Shown: positions 1 to 7,823, counted from the first letter of the stretch. The stretch is 44,918 nucleotides of DNA from Acidimicrobiia bacterium (GCA_029263095.1 JAJCYA010000064.1:1-44918); one strand, 5' to 3'. The notes: a model not told the origin generated them from the letters alone. Numbers and translations are program-made.

Positions 1-267
1 GGGTCCGGTACCGACGTCGCCATAGAGGCCGGGGACGTGGTTCTGATGAGCGGCGACCCGATGCTGGCCGTGACCGCCCTCGCACTGGCGCGGGCAACCT
101 TCCGAACCATCATCCAGAACCTGTTCTGGGCGTTCGGCTACAACACGGCAGCCATCCCGCTGGCGGCGCTGGGCTTCTTGAACCCGATGTTCGCCGCCGG
201 TGCCATGGCACTCTCCTCGGTCTCGGTCGTGACCAACTCGGTGCGTCTCAGACGTTTCGCCAGATGA
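1..267 (+). CDS. copA: Copper-translocating P-type ATPase, C-terminal fragment (cut by window edge)
   Basis: The reading frame is open from base 1, so the gene starts outside the window; 88 codons are visible. The fragment begins with [16 protein letters not shown], the end of the P-type ATPase hinge/P domain (GTGTDVA-type motif). The last two transmembrane helices follow. The final helix carries a Met and two Ser ([11 protein letters not shown]), the arrangement typical of P1B-1 Cu(I) pumps, and the earlier helix has the conserved YN pair. Such pumps export Cu(I) across the cytoplasmic membrane using ATP. The protein stops soon after the last helix, as usual for CopA. The metal assignment is family inference, because the CPC helix and N-terminal metal-binding domains are outside the window. 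Confidence 0.85.
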   Translation, partial: GSGTDVAIEAGDVVLMSGDPMLAVTALALARATFRTIIQNLFWAFGYNTAAIPLAALGFLNPMFAAGAMALSSVSVVTNSVRLRRFAR

Positions 268-322
268 GCGCGGCGCAACCGGCGACCAGGCTTGGCCGCA
301 GCCGGCTCTAACCTCGACGCCG

Positions 323-1282
323 ATGGATATTCGCTCTGACATTGTCGATGCAATCGGCGACACCCCGCTCGTTCGACTGTCGAGAATCCACCCGCCCGGC
401 AACCTGGCGGCGAAGATCGAATCGATGAATCCGGGGGGTTCGATCAAGGATCGAATCGGCCTTGGAATGATCGAGGCTGCGGAGCGGGATGGTCTGCTCC
501 AACCCGGCGACACGATCGTCGAACCGACCAGCGGCAACACCGGCGTCGGGTTGGCCATGGTTGCGGCTCTCAAGGGGTATCGCCTCGTTGTGGTCATGGC
601 CGACAAGCAGTCGAAGGAGAAGCGGGATCTTCTTGCGGCATATGGCGCCGAGGTCGTGGTTTGTCCGACCGACGTTGCACCGGATGACCCCACCTCGTAT
701 TACTCGGTGGCAGCAGAACTCGCGTCACGGGAGGGCCACTTCCGCCCCGACCAATACTCCAATCCGGCCAATCCGCAGGCACAGTACAAATCCACCGGAC
801 CCGAGATCTGGCGCCAAACCGACGGTCAGGTTGGAGTCTTCGTAGCCGGAGTCGGTACCGGGGGGACGATTACGGGTGTTGGGCGATATCTCAAGGAGCG
901 GAACCCGAGCATTCGGGTGGTGGGTGTCGATCCGGAGGGGTCGATCTACACCGCCCCGTCGGATGATGCCGTGACTTCGTATCTCATTGAGGGGGTGGGT
1001 GAGGATTTCTGGCCGGTGACGTTTGATCCGTCGGTGGTCGACGAGTATCAGATGGTCAACGACGCCGAGGCATTCGAGATGGCTCGGAGGCTGGTGCGGC
1101 AGGAGGGGATTCTTGTCGGAGGCTCGTGTGGGATGGCACTCGTCGGCGCCGTCCGAGTGGCGGAGAAGCACCCCGATGAGCTGGTGGTCGTGATCCTTCC
1201 CGATGGAGGCCGCAACTACATCTCGAAGATCTTCAATGACCGGTGGATGGCGGAACACGGATTTGGCGAGGAGGAGCAATGA
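323..1282 (+). CDS. cbs: Cystathionine beta-synthase (catalytic core only)
   Basis: A 319-residue fold-type II PLP enzyme. The PLP lysine is expected at K42 (PGGSIKDRIG), the substrate loop is TSGNTG at about 69-74, the phosphate-binding loop is GVGTGGTITG at about 176-185, and S268 (GGSCG) should contact the pyridine nitrogen. DQYSNPANPQAQY and the ending YISKIFNDRWM are more like cystathionine beta-synthase than O-acetylserine sulfhydrylase. It would condense serine (or an activated serine) with homocysteine. There is no C-terminal CBS/Bateman pair, so it should not respond to S-adenosylmethionine the way the human enzyme does. Its stop codon overlaps the next start (ATGA), so it is translationally coupled to the lyase, and together they form a reverse-transsulfuration operon. 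Cysteine synthase is the main alternative. Confidence 0.88.
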   Translation: MDIRSDIVDAIGDTPLVRLSRIHPPGNLAAKIESMNPGGSIKDRIGLGMIEAAERDGLLQPGDTIVEPTSGNTGVGLAMVAALKGYRLVVVMADKQSKEKRDLLAAYGAEVVVCPTDVAPDDPTSYYSVAAELASREGHFRPDQYSNPANPQAQYKSTGPEIWRQTDGQVGVFVAGVGTGGTITGVGRYLKERNPSIRVVGVDPEGSIYTAPSDDAVTSYLIEGVGEDFWPVTFDPSVVDEYQMVNDAEAFEMARRLVRQEGILVGGSCGMALVGAVRVAEKHPDELVVVILPDGGRNYISKIFNDRWMAEHGFGEEEQ

Positions 1283-2421
1283 GGTTCGAGACGCGGGCAA
1301 TCCACGCCGGCCAGGAGCCGGATCCGACCACGGGATCGGTGGTCGTACCGATCTACGCCACGTCGACCTACGCCCAGGACGCTCCCGGCAAGCACGCCGG
1401 CTATGAGTACTCCCGCACCGACAATCCAACCCGAACCGCACTTCAGGAGGCACTTGCCTCGCTGGAGGGCGTGACCGAGGGATCGGGTGGGGGATCGGTG
1501 GCGACCGCCTCGGGCATGGCGGCTGCCTCGCTCATGGGCTACCTGTTGAAGGCGGGCGATCACATCCTCCTGCCCAATGACGCCTACGGCGGCACGTTCC
1601 GGTTCTTCGCCCGAGTGCTCGGCGAGCAGGGATTCGAGTGGAGCGTCGCCGATCCGACCGATCTCGACGCGGTTCGGGCCGCGGTCCGGCCCAACACCCG
1701 CCTCATGTGGCTGGAGACCCCCACCAATCCGATGTTGCGGGTGGCGGACATCGCAGCGATGGCGGAGATCGCCAGGGATGCCGGCGCCGTCTTCTGCGTC
1801 GACAACACGTTTGCCACGCCTTATCTGCAACGACCTCTCGATCGCGGGGCCGATGTCGTGCTCCACTCGACGACCAAGTATCTCGGAGGGCACAGCGATG
1901 TGGTGGGTGGGGGTTTGGTGACCCGCGATGCCGGGCTGCTGGAGCGGCTCCGATTCCTCCAGAACGCGGCCGGTCCGGTCCCGGGACCGTTTGATGCGTA
2001 TCTCACACTGCGCGGTCTCAAGACCCTCGGGGTGCGGATGGACCGGCACTGCGACAACGCCACCTCGATCACCGAGTGGCTCTCGGCCGATAGCCGAATC
2101 GAAGAGGTCATTTACCCGGGGTTGGCGGACCACCCCGATCACAGCGTGGCCCAGAGTCAGATGGATCGTTTTGGTGGGATGATCTCGTTTCGACCGGTAG
2201 GCGGGATCGAGGCGGCCCACCGGATCGCCGAACGCACCGAGCTGGTCTTCCTGGCGGAAAGCCTTGGAGGAGTGGAGTCGTTGATAGAGATTCCGGCGGC
2301 GATGACCCACACCTCGGTGGCCGGAACCGATCTCGAGGTGCCGGATGACCTGGTCCGCCTGTCGGTCGGGATTGAGAACGTCGCCGATCTGATCGAGGAT
2401 CTGGATCGAGCGCTGAGCTAG
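1279..2421 (+). CDS. Cystathionine gamma-lyase / gamma-synthase family PLP enzyme
   Basis: A 380-residue Cys/Met-metabolism PLP enzyme. The start is the ATG overlapping the stop of the upstream synthase; an in-frame ATG 36 bases earlier lies inside that gene and is less likely. Visible signatures are YEYSRTDNPTR (about 43-53), the PLP-stacking Tyr in NDAYGGTFR (about 100-108), the Asp in DNTFATPYL and the PLP lysine K200 in HSTTKYLGGHSD. The family splits into gamma-synthase, gamma-lyase and related enzymes that cannot be told apart safely by eye. Pairing with a beta-synthase favours the lyase, which releases cysteine from cystathionine. The stop codon shares the palindrome CTAG with the stop of the convergent membrane-protein gene. 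Confidence 0.88.
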   Translation: MRFETRAIHAGQEPDPTTGSVVVPIYATSTYAQDAPGKHAGYEYSRTDNPTRTALQEALASLEGVTEGSGGGSVATASGMAAASLMGYLLKAGDHILLPNDAYGGTFRFFARVLGEQGFEWSVADPTDLDAVRAAVRPNTRLMWLETPTNPMLRVADIAAMAEIARDAGAVFCVDNTFATPYLQRPLDRGADVVLHSTTKYLGGHSDVVGGGLVTRDAGLLERLRFLQNAAGPVPGPFDAYLTLRGLKTLGVRMDRHCDNATSITEWLSADSRIEEVIYPGLADHPDHSVAQSQMDRFGGMISFRPVGGIEAAHRIAERTELVFLAESLGGVESLIEIPAAMTHTSVAGTDLEVPDDLVRLSVGIENVADLIEDLDRALS

Positions 2422-3116
2422 GTGGGCTCCGGTCCCTCTGCCCTTCTGCTGGCGATGAGCGCCAGTGCCAACAGCCACAGCGTGGCACAGATGAGAGCTC
2501 CGACGATGTGATAGGCCCTCGGATCCAGCAAGCTTCCCGAGGTGGCCGGATGCCCCCCGGCAAACCATGCGACCGGCCACCCCCACACAGAGTCAGCCTG
2601 AGGGACTGTCCCGATTGACATGGCAACCGTGGAACGGACGAAGAAGATGGAGGCCAAGCTGATGATCCCCGCGGCGCGCGCCAGCTTCTTGATCCTGGCC
2701 AGTGAGAGGTGTCGACCGAGCAGCGACGCGTAGGCGGCTCCAGCGAAGGTCCATATTGCAAGGTTGGTCAGCGCCGCGCTGCCGTCAATCCGACTGTCCC
2801 CAAACGACGGTCGCAGGAACAGCCTGTAGAAGGTGCGGGAATCATCCGGTGTGGACAGCTCGGCGAACCGATTCTCTTCGACAAAAGTGAGCGGAGAACC
2901 GAACTGACACATCTGGTCCTCCAGTGGAATCGAACCGGGCTCCTCCGCGGCCATCTGAGCAATCTCCTGTGAGATCGGGAGGTAGCAGGTGCTGGAGAAC
3001 AAGGAGAGAAACGTCGCTATGGCGCCTCCGGCGAGAGCGACGCCCAGAATCAGAAGGATTCGCTTTCCGAAGCTACTCCTTCGTTTGCCCACAGCCCGAC
3101 CAACCCTTCGCCTCAT
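2418..3116 (-). CDS. Hypothetical multi-pass membrane protein
   Basis: A 232-residue protein of unrecognised family. After a basic N-terminus (RRRVGRAVGKRR) there are about four hydrophobic segments: one near residues 19-40, a pair around 110-165 and a last one near 203-222. A 70-residue soluble stretch with two cysteines lies between the first and second helices and is probably extracytoplasmic by the positive-inside rule. The ATG at 3116 is preferred to a TTG start 18 bases upstream, but neither has a clear ribosome binding site. The gene runs convergently into the cystathionine lyase gene and their stop codons overlap on CTAG. No function is proposed. Confidence 0.6.
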   Translation of the reverse strand: MRRRVGRAVGKRRSSFGKRILLILGVALAGGAIATFLSLFSSTCYLPISQEIAQMAAEEPGSIPLEDQMCQFGSPLTFVEENRFAELSTPDDSRTFYRLFLRPSFGDSRIDGSAALTNLAIWTFAGAAYASLLGRHLSLARIKKLARAAGIISLASIFFVRSTVAMSIGTVPQADSVWGWPVAWFAGGHPATSGSLLDPRAYHIVGALICATLWLLALALIASRRAEGPEPT

Positions 3117-3190
3117 CGATTGATTGTGAGTCAATGACCAGGACGGTAAGGCACTGCGACTTGTAGTAGTAGCGCTGAGCTAGGCGGCAG

Positions 3191-4204
3191 CTACCAGCGC
3201 AGCAGCATCGACCCCCAGGTGAAACCGCTGCCGAAGGCGGCGGTGCACACCAGCATCCCCGGTTCGAGCACTCCTGCCGTTCGTGCCTCGGCGAGCCCGA
3301 TCGGGATGGTGGCGGCGGTCGTGTTGGCAAAGCGGTCGATCGTGTTGAAGACCTTCTCGGCAGGGATCCCGAGACGTTCGGCGACCGCTTCGTTGATTCT
3401 CAGATTGGCCTGATGGAACACGAACAGGTCCACGTCGGCGACTGCCGAGTTGTTGGAATCCAGAGCTTCGACGACCGCCTCGCCCATGCGCTTTACGGCA
3501 TTGACGTAGACGCTTCGTCCATTCATCTCGGGAAACTGGAGACCCTTGTCGAGCATCTCGTAGGTGATGAACCGTTCGTAGGCCATCCCAGGTCCCGGCA
3601 TCCACAGCTCACGAGCCCCGCTGCCGTCGGCGTGCAGATGGGTGGACAGGACATGCGATTCGGTAGTGGGATCAGTGACCTCCACCGCCTCGATCACGAT
3701 CGCACCCGCTCCATCACCAAACAGCACCGAGACGTCACGGCCTGCCGTTGAAATGTCGAGACCCTTCGAGTGGACTTCTGCCCCTACGACGAGGATCCGG
3801 CGGGCGAAGCCCGTGCGGATGAACTGGTCGGCGATCGACGTTGCGTAGACGAATCCGGTGCATTGCTGACGCACATCGATGGCCGGCAAACCGGGCAGAT
3901 CAAGCTTCTCTTGTACAAAACATGCCGTACCCGGGAAGTAGTGATCGGCAGAGAGTGTGGCCACCAGGATCATGTCGAGATCGTCTCCCGACAGTCCGGC
4001 GTCGGCGATGGCGGCGCGCGCCGCCTCGGCGCCCAAGTCGGATGTTGAGGTCGCGGGATCCACCCAATGGCGCTGCTTGATCCCCGTTCGCTGCGTAATC
4101 CACTCGTCTGTCGTGTCCATCCGCTCGGCCAGGTCGTCGTTGGTGACGACGTTCGGCGGCACATACATGCCGAGTCCTGCAATCCGAGCGCGTGTCTGGT
4201 TCAT
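3191..4204 (-). CDS. fabH: 3-oxoacyl-ACP synthase III (beta-ketoacyl-ACP synthase, FabH family)
   Basis: A 337-residue thiolase-fold condensing enzyme. It has the complete FabH triad: C115 (QQCTGFVY), H263 (FHQANLRI) and N293 (FANTTAAT). DEWITQRTGI near residue 33 and the closing AAFGSGFTWGSMLLRW are also typical. FabH starts fatty-acid synthesis by condensing an acyl-CoA primer with malonyl-ACP; paralogues do the same in secondary metabolism. The ATG at 4204 is chosen because GGAGG lies 8 bases upstream; a TTG further up would place the start over that Shine-Dalgarno site. The gene stands alone, with no fab cluster around it, so it could be a paralogue rather than the housekeeping copy. Confidence 0.9.
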   Translation of the reverse strand: MNQTRARIAGLGMYVPPNVVTNDDLAERMDTTDEWITQRTGIKQRHWVDPATSTSDLGAEAARAAIADAGLSGDDLDMILVATLSADHYFPGTACFVQEKLDLPGLPAIDVRQQCTGFVYATSIADQFIRTGFARRILVVGAEVHSKGLDISTAGRDVSVLFGDGAGAIVIEAVEVTDPTTESHVLSTHLHADGSGARELWMPGPGMAYERFITYEMLDKGLQFPEMNGRSVYVNAVKRMGEAVVEALDSNNSAVADVDLFVFHQANLRINEAVAERLGIPAEKVFNTIDRFANTTAATIPIGLAEARTAGVLEPGMLVCTAAFGSGFTWGSMLLRW

Positions 4205-4289
4205 CGGGGCATCCTCCAAGTCCCGCGCAGGCTACCCGCCGGGAGGGGCGGCGACTCGTCGGCCCCAGTGAGCTCGGCCTACGTTCGAG

Positions 4290-4979
4290 CTAGAACGCCA
4301 CCCCGACGGCGTTGGACAGGAACTGCATGAACGGACCCGCCGCCTTGCACATAGCCGCGTAGTCGTCGAGGAAGTTCTCGGATGTCACCCGTTTCTGAGT
4401 GAGTCGAGCACCTGCCGTGAAATCGCGGCGTTTGAGGTCTTCGACATACCGATGCTCGGGATCGAAGTTCTTGGGCGGTCGTTGCAACTTGTTGCCGTCA
4501 GACAGTTCGAACGTGTCTGTGAATCGCTTTCCGTACGCCGCCTTCCTCCACGCCGCGGGGTCGTCGGCGATCTGGGTGCGGATCTTGAGGGCGTCGGCGG
4601 TGGAAGGTACCCACAGCCCACTGCCGGCAAAGCACTCACCGGGTTCGATGTGGAGGTAGAAGCCGGGGGCGTGCACGTCGTCTTTGGTGGCGACGTGACG
4701 GAAGTGCATTCCCGAGTGGGTCTTGTAGGGCGTCTTGTCTTTGGAGAAGCGGGTGTCCCGATGGATTCGGAACAGGGAGCCACCCTGCTTGCGGGGGTCG
4801 GCCACGAAGTGCGGTGAGATCCTCAGCAGTTTGTCGGCGAAGTCCTCTATGAAGTCGAGTGCCGGCTGACGCACGTCGGATTCGTAGCGCTCCTGGTTCG
4901 CCTTGAACCAGTTCCGGTCATTGTTGGCGTCGAGGTCCTTGAGAAAGGCAAAGGTCTTGTTGGTGAAGTAGCGGGGCAT
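4290..4979 (-). CDS. DUF2461 family protein (TIGR02453-like)
   Basis: A 229-residue soluble protein matching the DUF2461 pattern. The N-terminus FTNKTFAFLKDLDANNDRNWF is followed by a conserved core with FRIHRDTRFSKDKTPYKTH and GFYLHIEPGECFAGSGLW, where basic residues and aromatic/Gly patches cluster. The length is normal for the family. Its biochemical role is not established, and nothing nearby gives a strong clue. No clear ribosome binding site precedes the ATG, so the message may be leaderless. It ends 85 bases from the start of the fabH-like gene on the same strand and could be co-transcribed with it. Confidence 0.8.
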   Translation of the reverse strand: MPRYFTNKTFAFLKDLDANNDRNWFKANQERYESDVRQPALDFIEDFADKLLRISPHFVADPRKQGGSLFRIHRDTRFSKDKTPYKTHSGMHFRHVATKDDVHAPGFYLHIEPGECFAGSGLWVPSTADALKIRTQIADDPAAWRKAAYGKRFTDTFELSDGNKLQRPPKNFDPEHRYVEDLKRRDFTAGARLTQKRVTSENFLDDYAAMCKAAGPFMQFLSNAVGVAF

Positions 4980-5114
4980 GGGTTCAAGTTATCGGATGGC
5001 GGTGACATATGGGAGTGGCCCATAAAGAGCGAATGTCGTCGCGTTTGGAACCGAGACGACTCTGGCCTTCTCGAGTGATAGGTTCTCCCGGCTCTCTCTG
5101 GGAGGTTGGGGTTC

Positions 5115-5576
5115 GTGCGGAATAGAGGGATCTTGGTGGTCCTTGCGATGATGCTGCTCGTTGTCGGTTGTGGCGGTGACGATGCCACGGCCGAATGGAG
5201 GGTCGGCTCGGCGACCGCCGAATTGTCGCTCGATGATGGTTCGGCAGTCACCTTCGAGGGGGGCACCTGTGAGAAGGGTTCCCTCAGCAGTGGAAACGAC
5301 TCGTTTGTACTCAGTGTGGGGGAGATCGGTGCGAACGGTGAGGGTGCCTCTATCCGGATCGGGCTTGAGCTGAGCGGAGGCGCCACTTTCGCCGGCGACG
5401 GGAGCGGTAGTGGTGTCCAGGTCGACCACGGTGGAGGCAGATGGGGCCTCGCCGAAGGCTCGGACGCGCTGCGGTTCGAAGACGATCTGAGCGGAGGCAT
5501 GGTCGATCTGATTGCGATCAAGACCCTGGGTGAGAACCCCGATCCGCGGTCGGGAGCCCTCGAGTTCACCTGCTGA
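5115..5576 (+). CDS. Small secreted lipoprotein, function unknown
   Basis: A 153-residue protein with a short lipoprotein signal peptide: basic start (MRNRG), hydrophobic core, then lipobox LVVGC and a Gly/Asp linker. The mature part is about 130 residues, acidic and rich in Gly/Ser, looks like beta-structure (alternating ELSLDDGSAVTFEGG-type strands) and has two further cysteines, one of them the very last residue. The GTG at 5115 sits 9 bases after GGGAGG; a TTG at 5106 directly abuts that site and is less likely. CTCCC at 5085-5089 could pair with GGGAG at 5100-5104 and partly mask the ribosome binding site. Attachment to the outer leaflet is inferred; no domain was recognised. Confidence 0.7.
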   Translation: MRNRGILVVLAMMLLVVGCGGDDATAEWRVGSATAELSLDDGSAVTFEGGTCEKGSLSSGNDSFVLSVGEIGANGEGASIRIGLELSGGATFAGDGSGSGVQVDHGGGRWGLAEGSDALRFEDDLSGGMVDLIAIKTLGENPDPRSGALEFTC

Positions 5577-5597
5577 ACGTCGGGCACGTGGGGCTAT

Positions 5598-5788
5598 TCA
5601 TGGTTCCAGGGTTGTCAGCACTTCGGACATTTGCTGGTGGTATCGACCGAGGGCGGCTTCACCCGTACGCGTGAGGCGGTAGACAGTTCTGAAGAGCGTG
5701 GTGGGGGATGTGCAGAGGTGCATCGGTGCCTCAGTCAGGACGCCGCCACCCCGGCGTTGCGTTCAACCTCGTCTTGGACGAGTGACAT
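5598..5788 (-). pseudogene. Decayed winged-helix transcriptional regulator remnant
   Basis: On the minus strand, 5723 to 5598 reads as a short open frame with SPTTLFRTVYRLTRTGEAA followed by LGRYHQQMSEVL and a stop. This resembles the last wing and C-terminal helix of PadR/HTH_27-type regulators (TxYRLTxxGxxAL). The segment just upstream (5788 to 5735) is open in another frame and reads MSLVQDEVERNAG before a stop, reminiscent of the helix before the recognition region. A frameshift plus an internal deletion would explain this. The match is short and made by eye, so the family call is tentative. Confidence 0.35.
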
Positions 5789-5976
5789 CACGCTGGGGGA
5801 TGGCGGGGAGAGGTCACCAGCCCCTCCGCAAACCTGACCAACCGACCTGGGCGTCATGCAACAATTCCGAACGCTGGGGATGGTGCGGGTAGGTCACCTG
5901 TGCCTTGGCACTCCTGTCCGGACTTCACCATCCCAGGAGGCGCGCTTGGGGACGCCTGTTCCAGCTGTGCCACTGT

Positions 5977-5995
5977 GTATTACGTTCTGTGATAC
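5977..5995. promoter_or_regulatory. Candidate antitoxin operator (inverted repeat)
   Basis: GTATTAC-GTTCT-GTGATAC is an inverted repeat with 7-base arms, one mismatch and a 5-base spacer. It ends 9 bases before the antitoxin ATG. Ribbon-helix-helix antitoxins usually repress their own operon by binding such sites. The sequence GAGG is only one base from the ATG, too close to be a normal ribosome binding site, so the transcript might start very near the gene. Confidence 0.4.
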
Positions 5996-6004
5996 GTTTG
6001 AGGC

Positions 6005-6244
6005 ATGTCGCATGCAGTATCAGTACGTCTCGACGATGAGGCGCTCGGAGCTCTCGCCCGGCTAGAGGCCACTGGCCTGAGCCGCTCCGATGCGATTCGG
6101 ACCGCTCTGATTCAGGCATCCACTCGGCTCCAGGACCGTGGCGCTTTGGCTCAAGAGGTGGCGGCTCTAGAGGCCGACGCGGCAGACCGGGCAGAGATGG
6201 TTGCTGTTTCCGACATGATGGAGCAATTGCGTGCAGCGGGGTGA
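6005..6244 (+). CDS. Ribbon-helix-helix antitoxin (MazE-like partner)
   Basis: A 79-residue protein. The N-terminal 40 residues fit a ribbon-helix-helix DNA-binding domain: a short strand AVSVRLDDEAL, then two helices with LSRSDAIRTAL. The C-terminal half is an acidic helix (LAQEVAALEADAADRAEM) of the kind that wraps a toxin. It overlaps the downstream toxin gene by 14 bases, the usual antitoxin-first arrangement. It would neutralise the toxin and, with the inverted repeat just upstream, repress the operon. It is named from context, because such antitoxins vary widely in sequence. Confidence 0.8.
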   Translation: MSHAVSVRLDDEALGALARLEATGLSRSDAIRTALIQASTRLQDRGALAQEVAALEADAADRAEMVAVSDMMEQLRAAG

Positions 6245-6548
6245 AGTATTCGTACTCCGGCTTCCCAAGGGTGTCGGACACGAACAACAAGGGCGACGCC
6301 TCGGTGTCGTGATCCAGTCGGATGCCCTGCTACCTCGCTCGGTCGTGCTCATCGCCCCTACATCACGCAGCGCCAGAACAGCTTCATTCCGTCCCGAGAT
6401 TGAAGTTGCCGGCGAATCGACTCGTGTCTTGGTAGAACAGGTGGGAGCCGTAGACGTTCGTCGACTCGGCGATCTGGTGGGCCGGCTGACGCCCGCGGAA
6501 CAGTGGGGTGTCGATGCCTCCCTGATGACGGTACTCGGCCTCGACTGA
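6231..6548 (+). CDS. MazF/PemK-family endoribonuclease toxin
   Basis: A 105-residue protein starting at a GTG inside the end of the antitoxin gene. QRGEVFVLRLPKGVGHEQQGRR is the conserved first strand and basic loop of the PemK/MazF fold. VLIAPTSRSAR corresponds to the conserved strand with the catalytic Thr/Ser region, and VEQVGAVDVRRLGDLVGRL to the strand-helix that closes the barrel. Length and motif order are normal, so the toxin appears intact. MazF-type toxins cut mRNA or other RNA at short sequences and slow growth when the antitoxin is lost. The gene ends 25 bases from a broken permease copy on the other strand. Confidence 0.87.
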   Translation: MQRGEVFVLRLPKGVGHEQQGRRLGVVIQSDALLPRSVVLIAPTSRSARTASFRPEIEVAGESTRVLVEQVGAVDVRRLGDLVGRLTPAEQWGVDASLMTVLGLD

Positions 6549-6572
6549 CTTGGTCCTAGTCCCTTTTGAATA

Positions 6573-6800
6573 CCCGACCCAGCCCCGAAGGGGGTCGCTG
6601 GCGAGTAACCGTCTCCAGGCGGGATGGCGATCGCCGAGCCTCCCAAGCCAGTCGAGGTAGACGAGCACCATCGTGAAGATCATGAGGGTGAAAGGGAGAA
6701 TCGGAAGGATCTGCGAGAGGCCCGGGTAGATCGGTTGCAGCTGTAGGGCCAGCACTTGGAGGGCGCCGAACAGGTAGCAGCCGATGGCGGCCCTGACCAC
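6573..6800 (-). pseudogene. Truncated duplicate of an ABC sugar/nucleoside permease (3' end only)
   Basis: This minus-strand stretch encodes about 76 residues, VRAAIGCYLFGALQ onward, that align along their whole length with the C-terminus of the intact permease just upstream. VRAAIG matches LRAAIG, FGALQ is shared, and GLSQILPILPF matches SLSQVLPSIPF; the late basic segments also match (RRLLASDP versus RAILRSDP). Nothing before VRAAIG resembles a permease, so the 5' three quarters are missing. The two copies differ at many positions, so this is an old duplication or a remnant of a second transporter operon. A GC-rich inverted sequence (CTCCGCTCCGCGAGCGAG) lies at the broken end, near 6801-6818. 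Confidence 0.7.
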
Positions 6801-6845
6801 TCCGCTCCGCGAGCGAGGTTGAGTGCGAGTGCCTTCCGTTCTTGG

Positions 6846-7823
6846 TCAATCAACCTCGAACGGTGTTCCGATGGCAGTCGGAGGATCGCTACGCAAGATG
6901 GCTCTTAAGAATGGATAGCGGTCGAGCCACTTCAGCAACGCCTTCCAGTTGACGACCACCAGCGCCAAGATCATGGCCGGGAAAGGAATGCTCGGAAGCA
7001 CCTGCGAGAGACTCGGGAACTCAGGTATCAGATTGATGGCATAAGCCTGCAGGGCGCCGAAGAGCAACACGCCGATGGCCGCCCGCAGCGGGTGCCATCC
7101 GCCAAAGATGACGATTGCCAGCACGATCCAGCCGAGATTGCGCGTCGGACGATCCGACCATCCCAGCTTGACGTCGAGGCTGAAGGCAGCGCCGCCGATC
7201 CCGATGAGGGCACCACCCAAAGCCGTATAGAAGTATCGGAGCTTGTTCACCAGGATTCCCCGGGCATGGGCGGCTTCGGGTCGCTCCCCGATGCCCTGCA
7301 GTTCGAGACCCTTGCGGGTTCGGTACATGAACAAATAGGTGGCGATCACGGTCATGTAGCTGAGGTAGACGATGAGGTTGTGCTGAAACAACACCGGCCC
7401 GAAGAACGGGATTGAGCTGAGTCCGGGTATGTCCCAGGCGGGGACTGCGACCGGTGGGCGCCCGACGTAGGAGTTTCCCATGAAGCGGCTGAGCTCGGTG
7501 GTTAACGCAAACAACACGAAACCAACCGCCACCTGATTGAGGCTCAGCTTGATGTTGGCGAAAGCTATCAGTAGGGCCACGGCGACTCCGACCGCAGCGG
7601 CTGCGGGGAATCCGAGCCACACGATGTCCGTCTCGAAGGCGACCACGAAACCGGCCAGGGCTGCCAGCATCATGCTTCCGTCAACCGACAGGTTGATGAC
7701 CCCAGCCTTCTCGCTGATCGTTTCGCCCATCGTGGCGAACATCAAGGCCGAGGCACCGGCGACGATGGAGGCGATGGTTGCCGTATCGAACATCTGGCCG
7801 AAGGCGTTGAGGAACCCGCTCAT
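6846..7823 (-). CDS. ABC transporter permease, BMP/nucleoside family (second permease)
   Basis: A 325-residue integral membrane protein of the BPD_transp_2 type used by simple-sugar and nucleoside importers. The start has the typical MGETISEKAGVINLSVDGSM signature (about 32-51). GIGERPEAAHARGI (about 178-191) is the cytoplasmic coupling loop and FGGWHPLRAAIGVLLFGAL the late conserved segment. About nine hydrophobic segments are visible. Its start overlaps the stop of the other permease gene by 4 bases, so the two are translationally coupled. It should form a heterodimeric channel with that protein. A decayed copy of its last quarter lies directly downstream. Confidence 0.9.
   Translation of the reverse strand: MSGFLNAFGQMFDTATIASIVAGASALMFATMGETISEKAGVINLSVDGSMMLAALAGFVVAFETDIVWLGFPAAAAVGVAVALLIAFANIKLSLNQVAVGFVLFALTTELSRFMGNSYVGRPPVAVPAWDIPGLSSIPFFGPVLFQHNLIVYLSYMTVIATYLFMYRTRKGLELQGIGERPEAAHARGILVNKLRYFYTALGGALIGIGGAAFSLDVKLGWSDRPTRNLGWIVLAIVIFGGWHPLRAAIGVLLFGALQAYAINLIPEFPSLSQVLPSIPFPAMILALVVVNWKALLKWLDRYPFLRAILRSDPPTAIGTPFEVD

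Larger units (their letters stand above)
5577..6004. other. 428-bp intergenic scar region
   Basis: No intact gene was seen between the lipoprotein and the antitoxin. On the minus strand the left half holds the remains of a winged-helix regulator, described separately. The right half has no coding signal I can support until the palindrome just before the antitoxin start. The mixture of a decayed gene, a toxin-antitoxin module and a broken permease copy within 1.3 kb suggests repeated rearrangement here. Confidence 0.5.

Noticed and set aside
1216-2586. A 456-codon open frame on the minus strand opposite the cystathionine lyase gene
   Set aside because: Its composition (many His, Arg, Gly) and lack of any family pattern mark it as the antisense shadow of a well-supported PLP enzyme gene.
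5085-5104. A hairpin masking the ribosome binding site of the small lipoprotein gene
   Set aside because: Only a 5-bp stem with a 10-base loop, too weak to claim as regulation.
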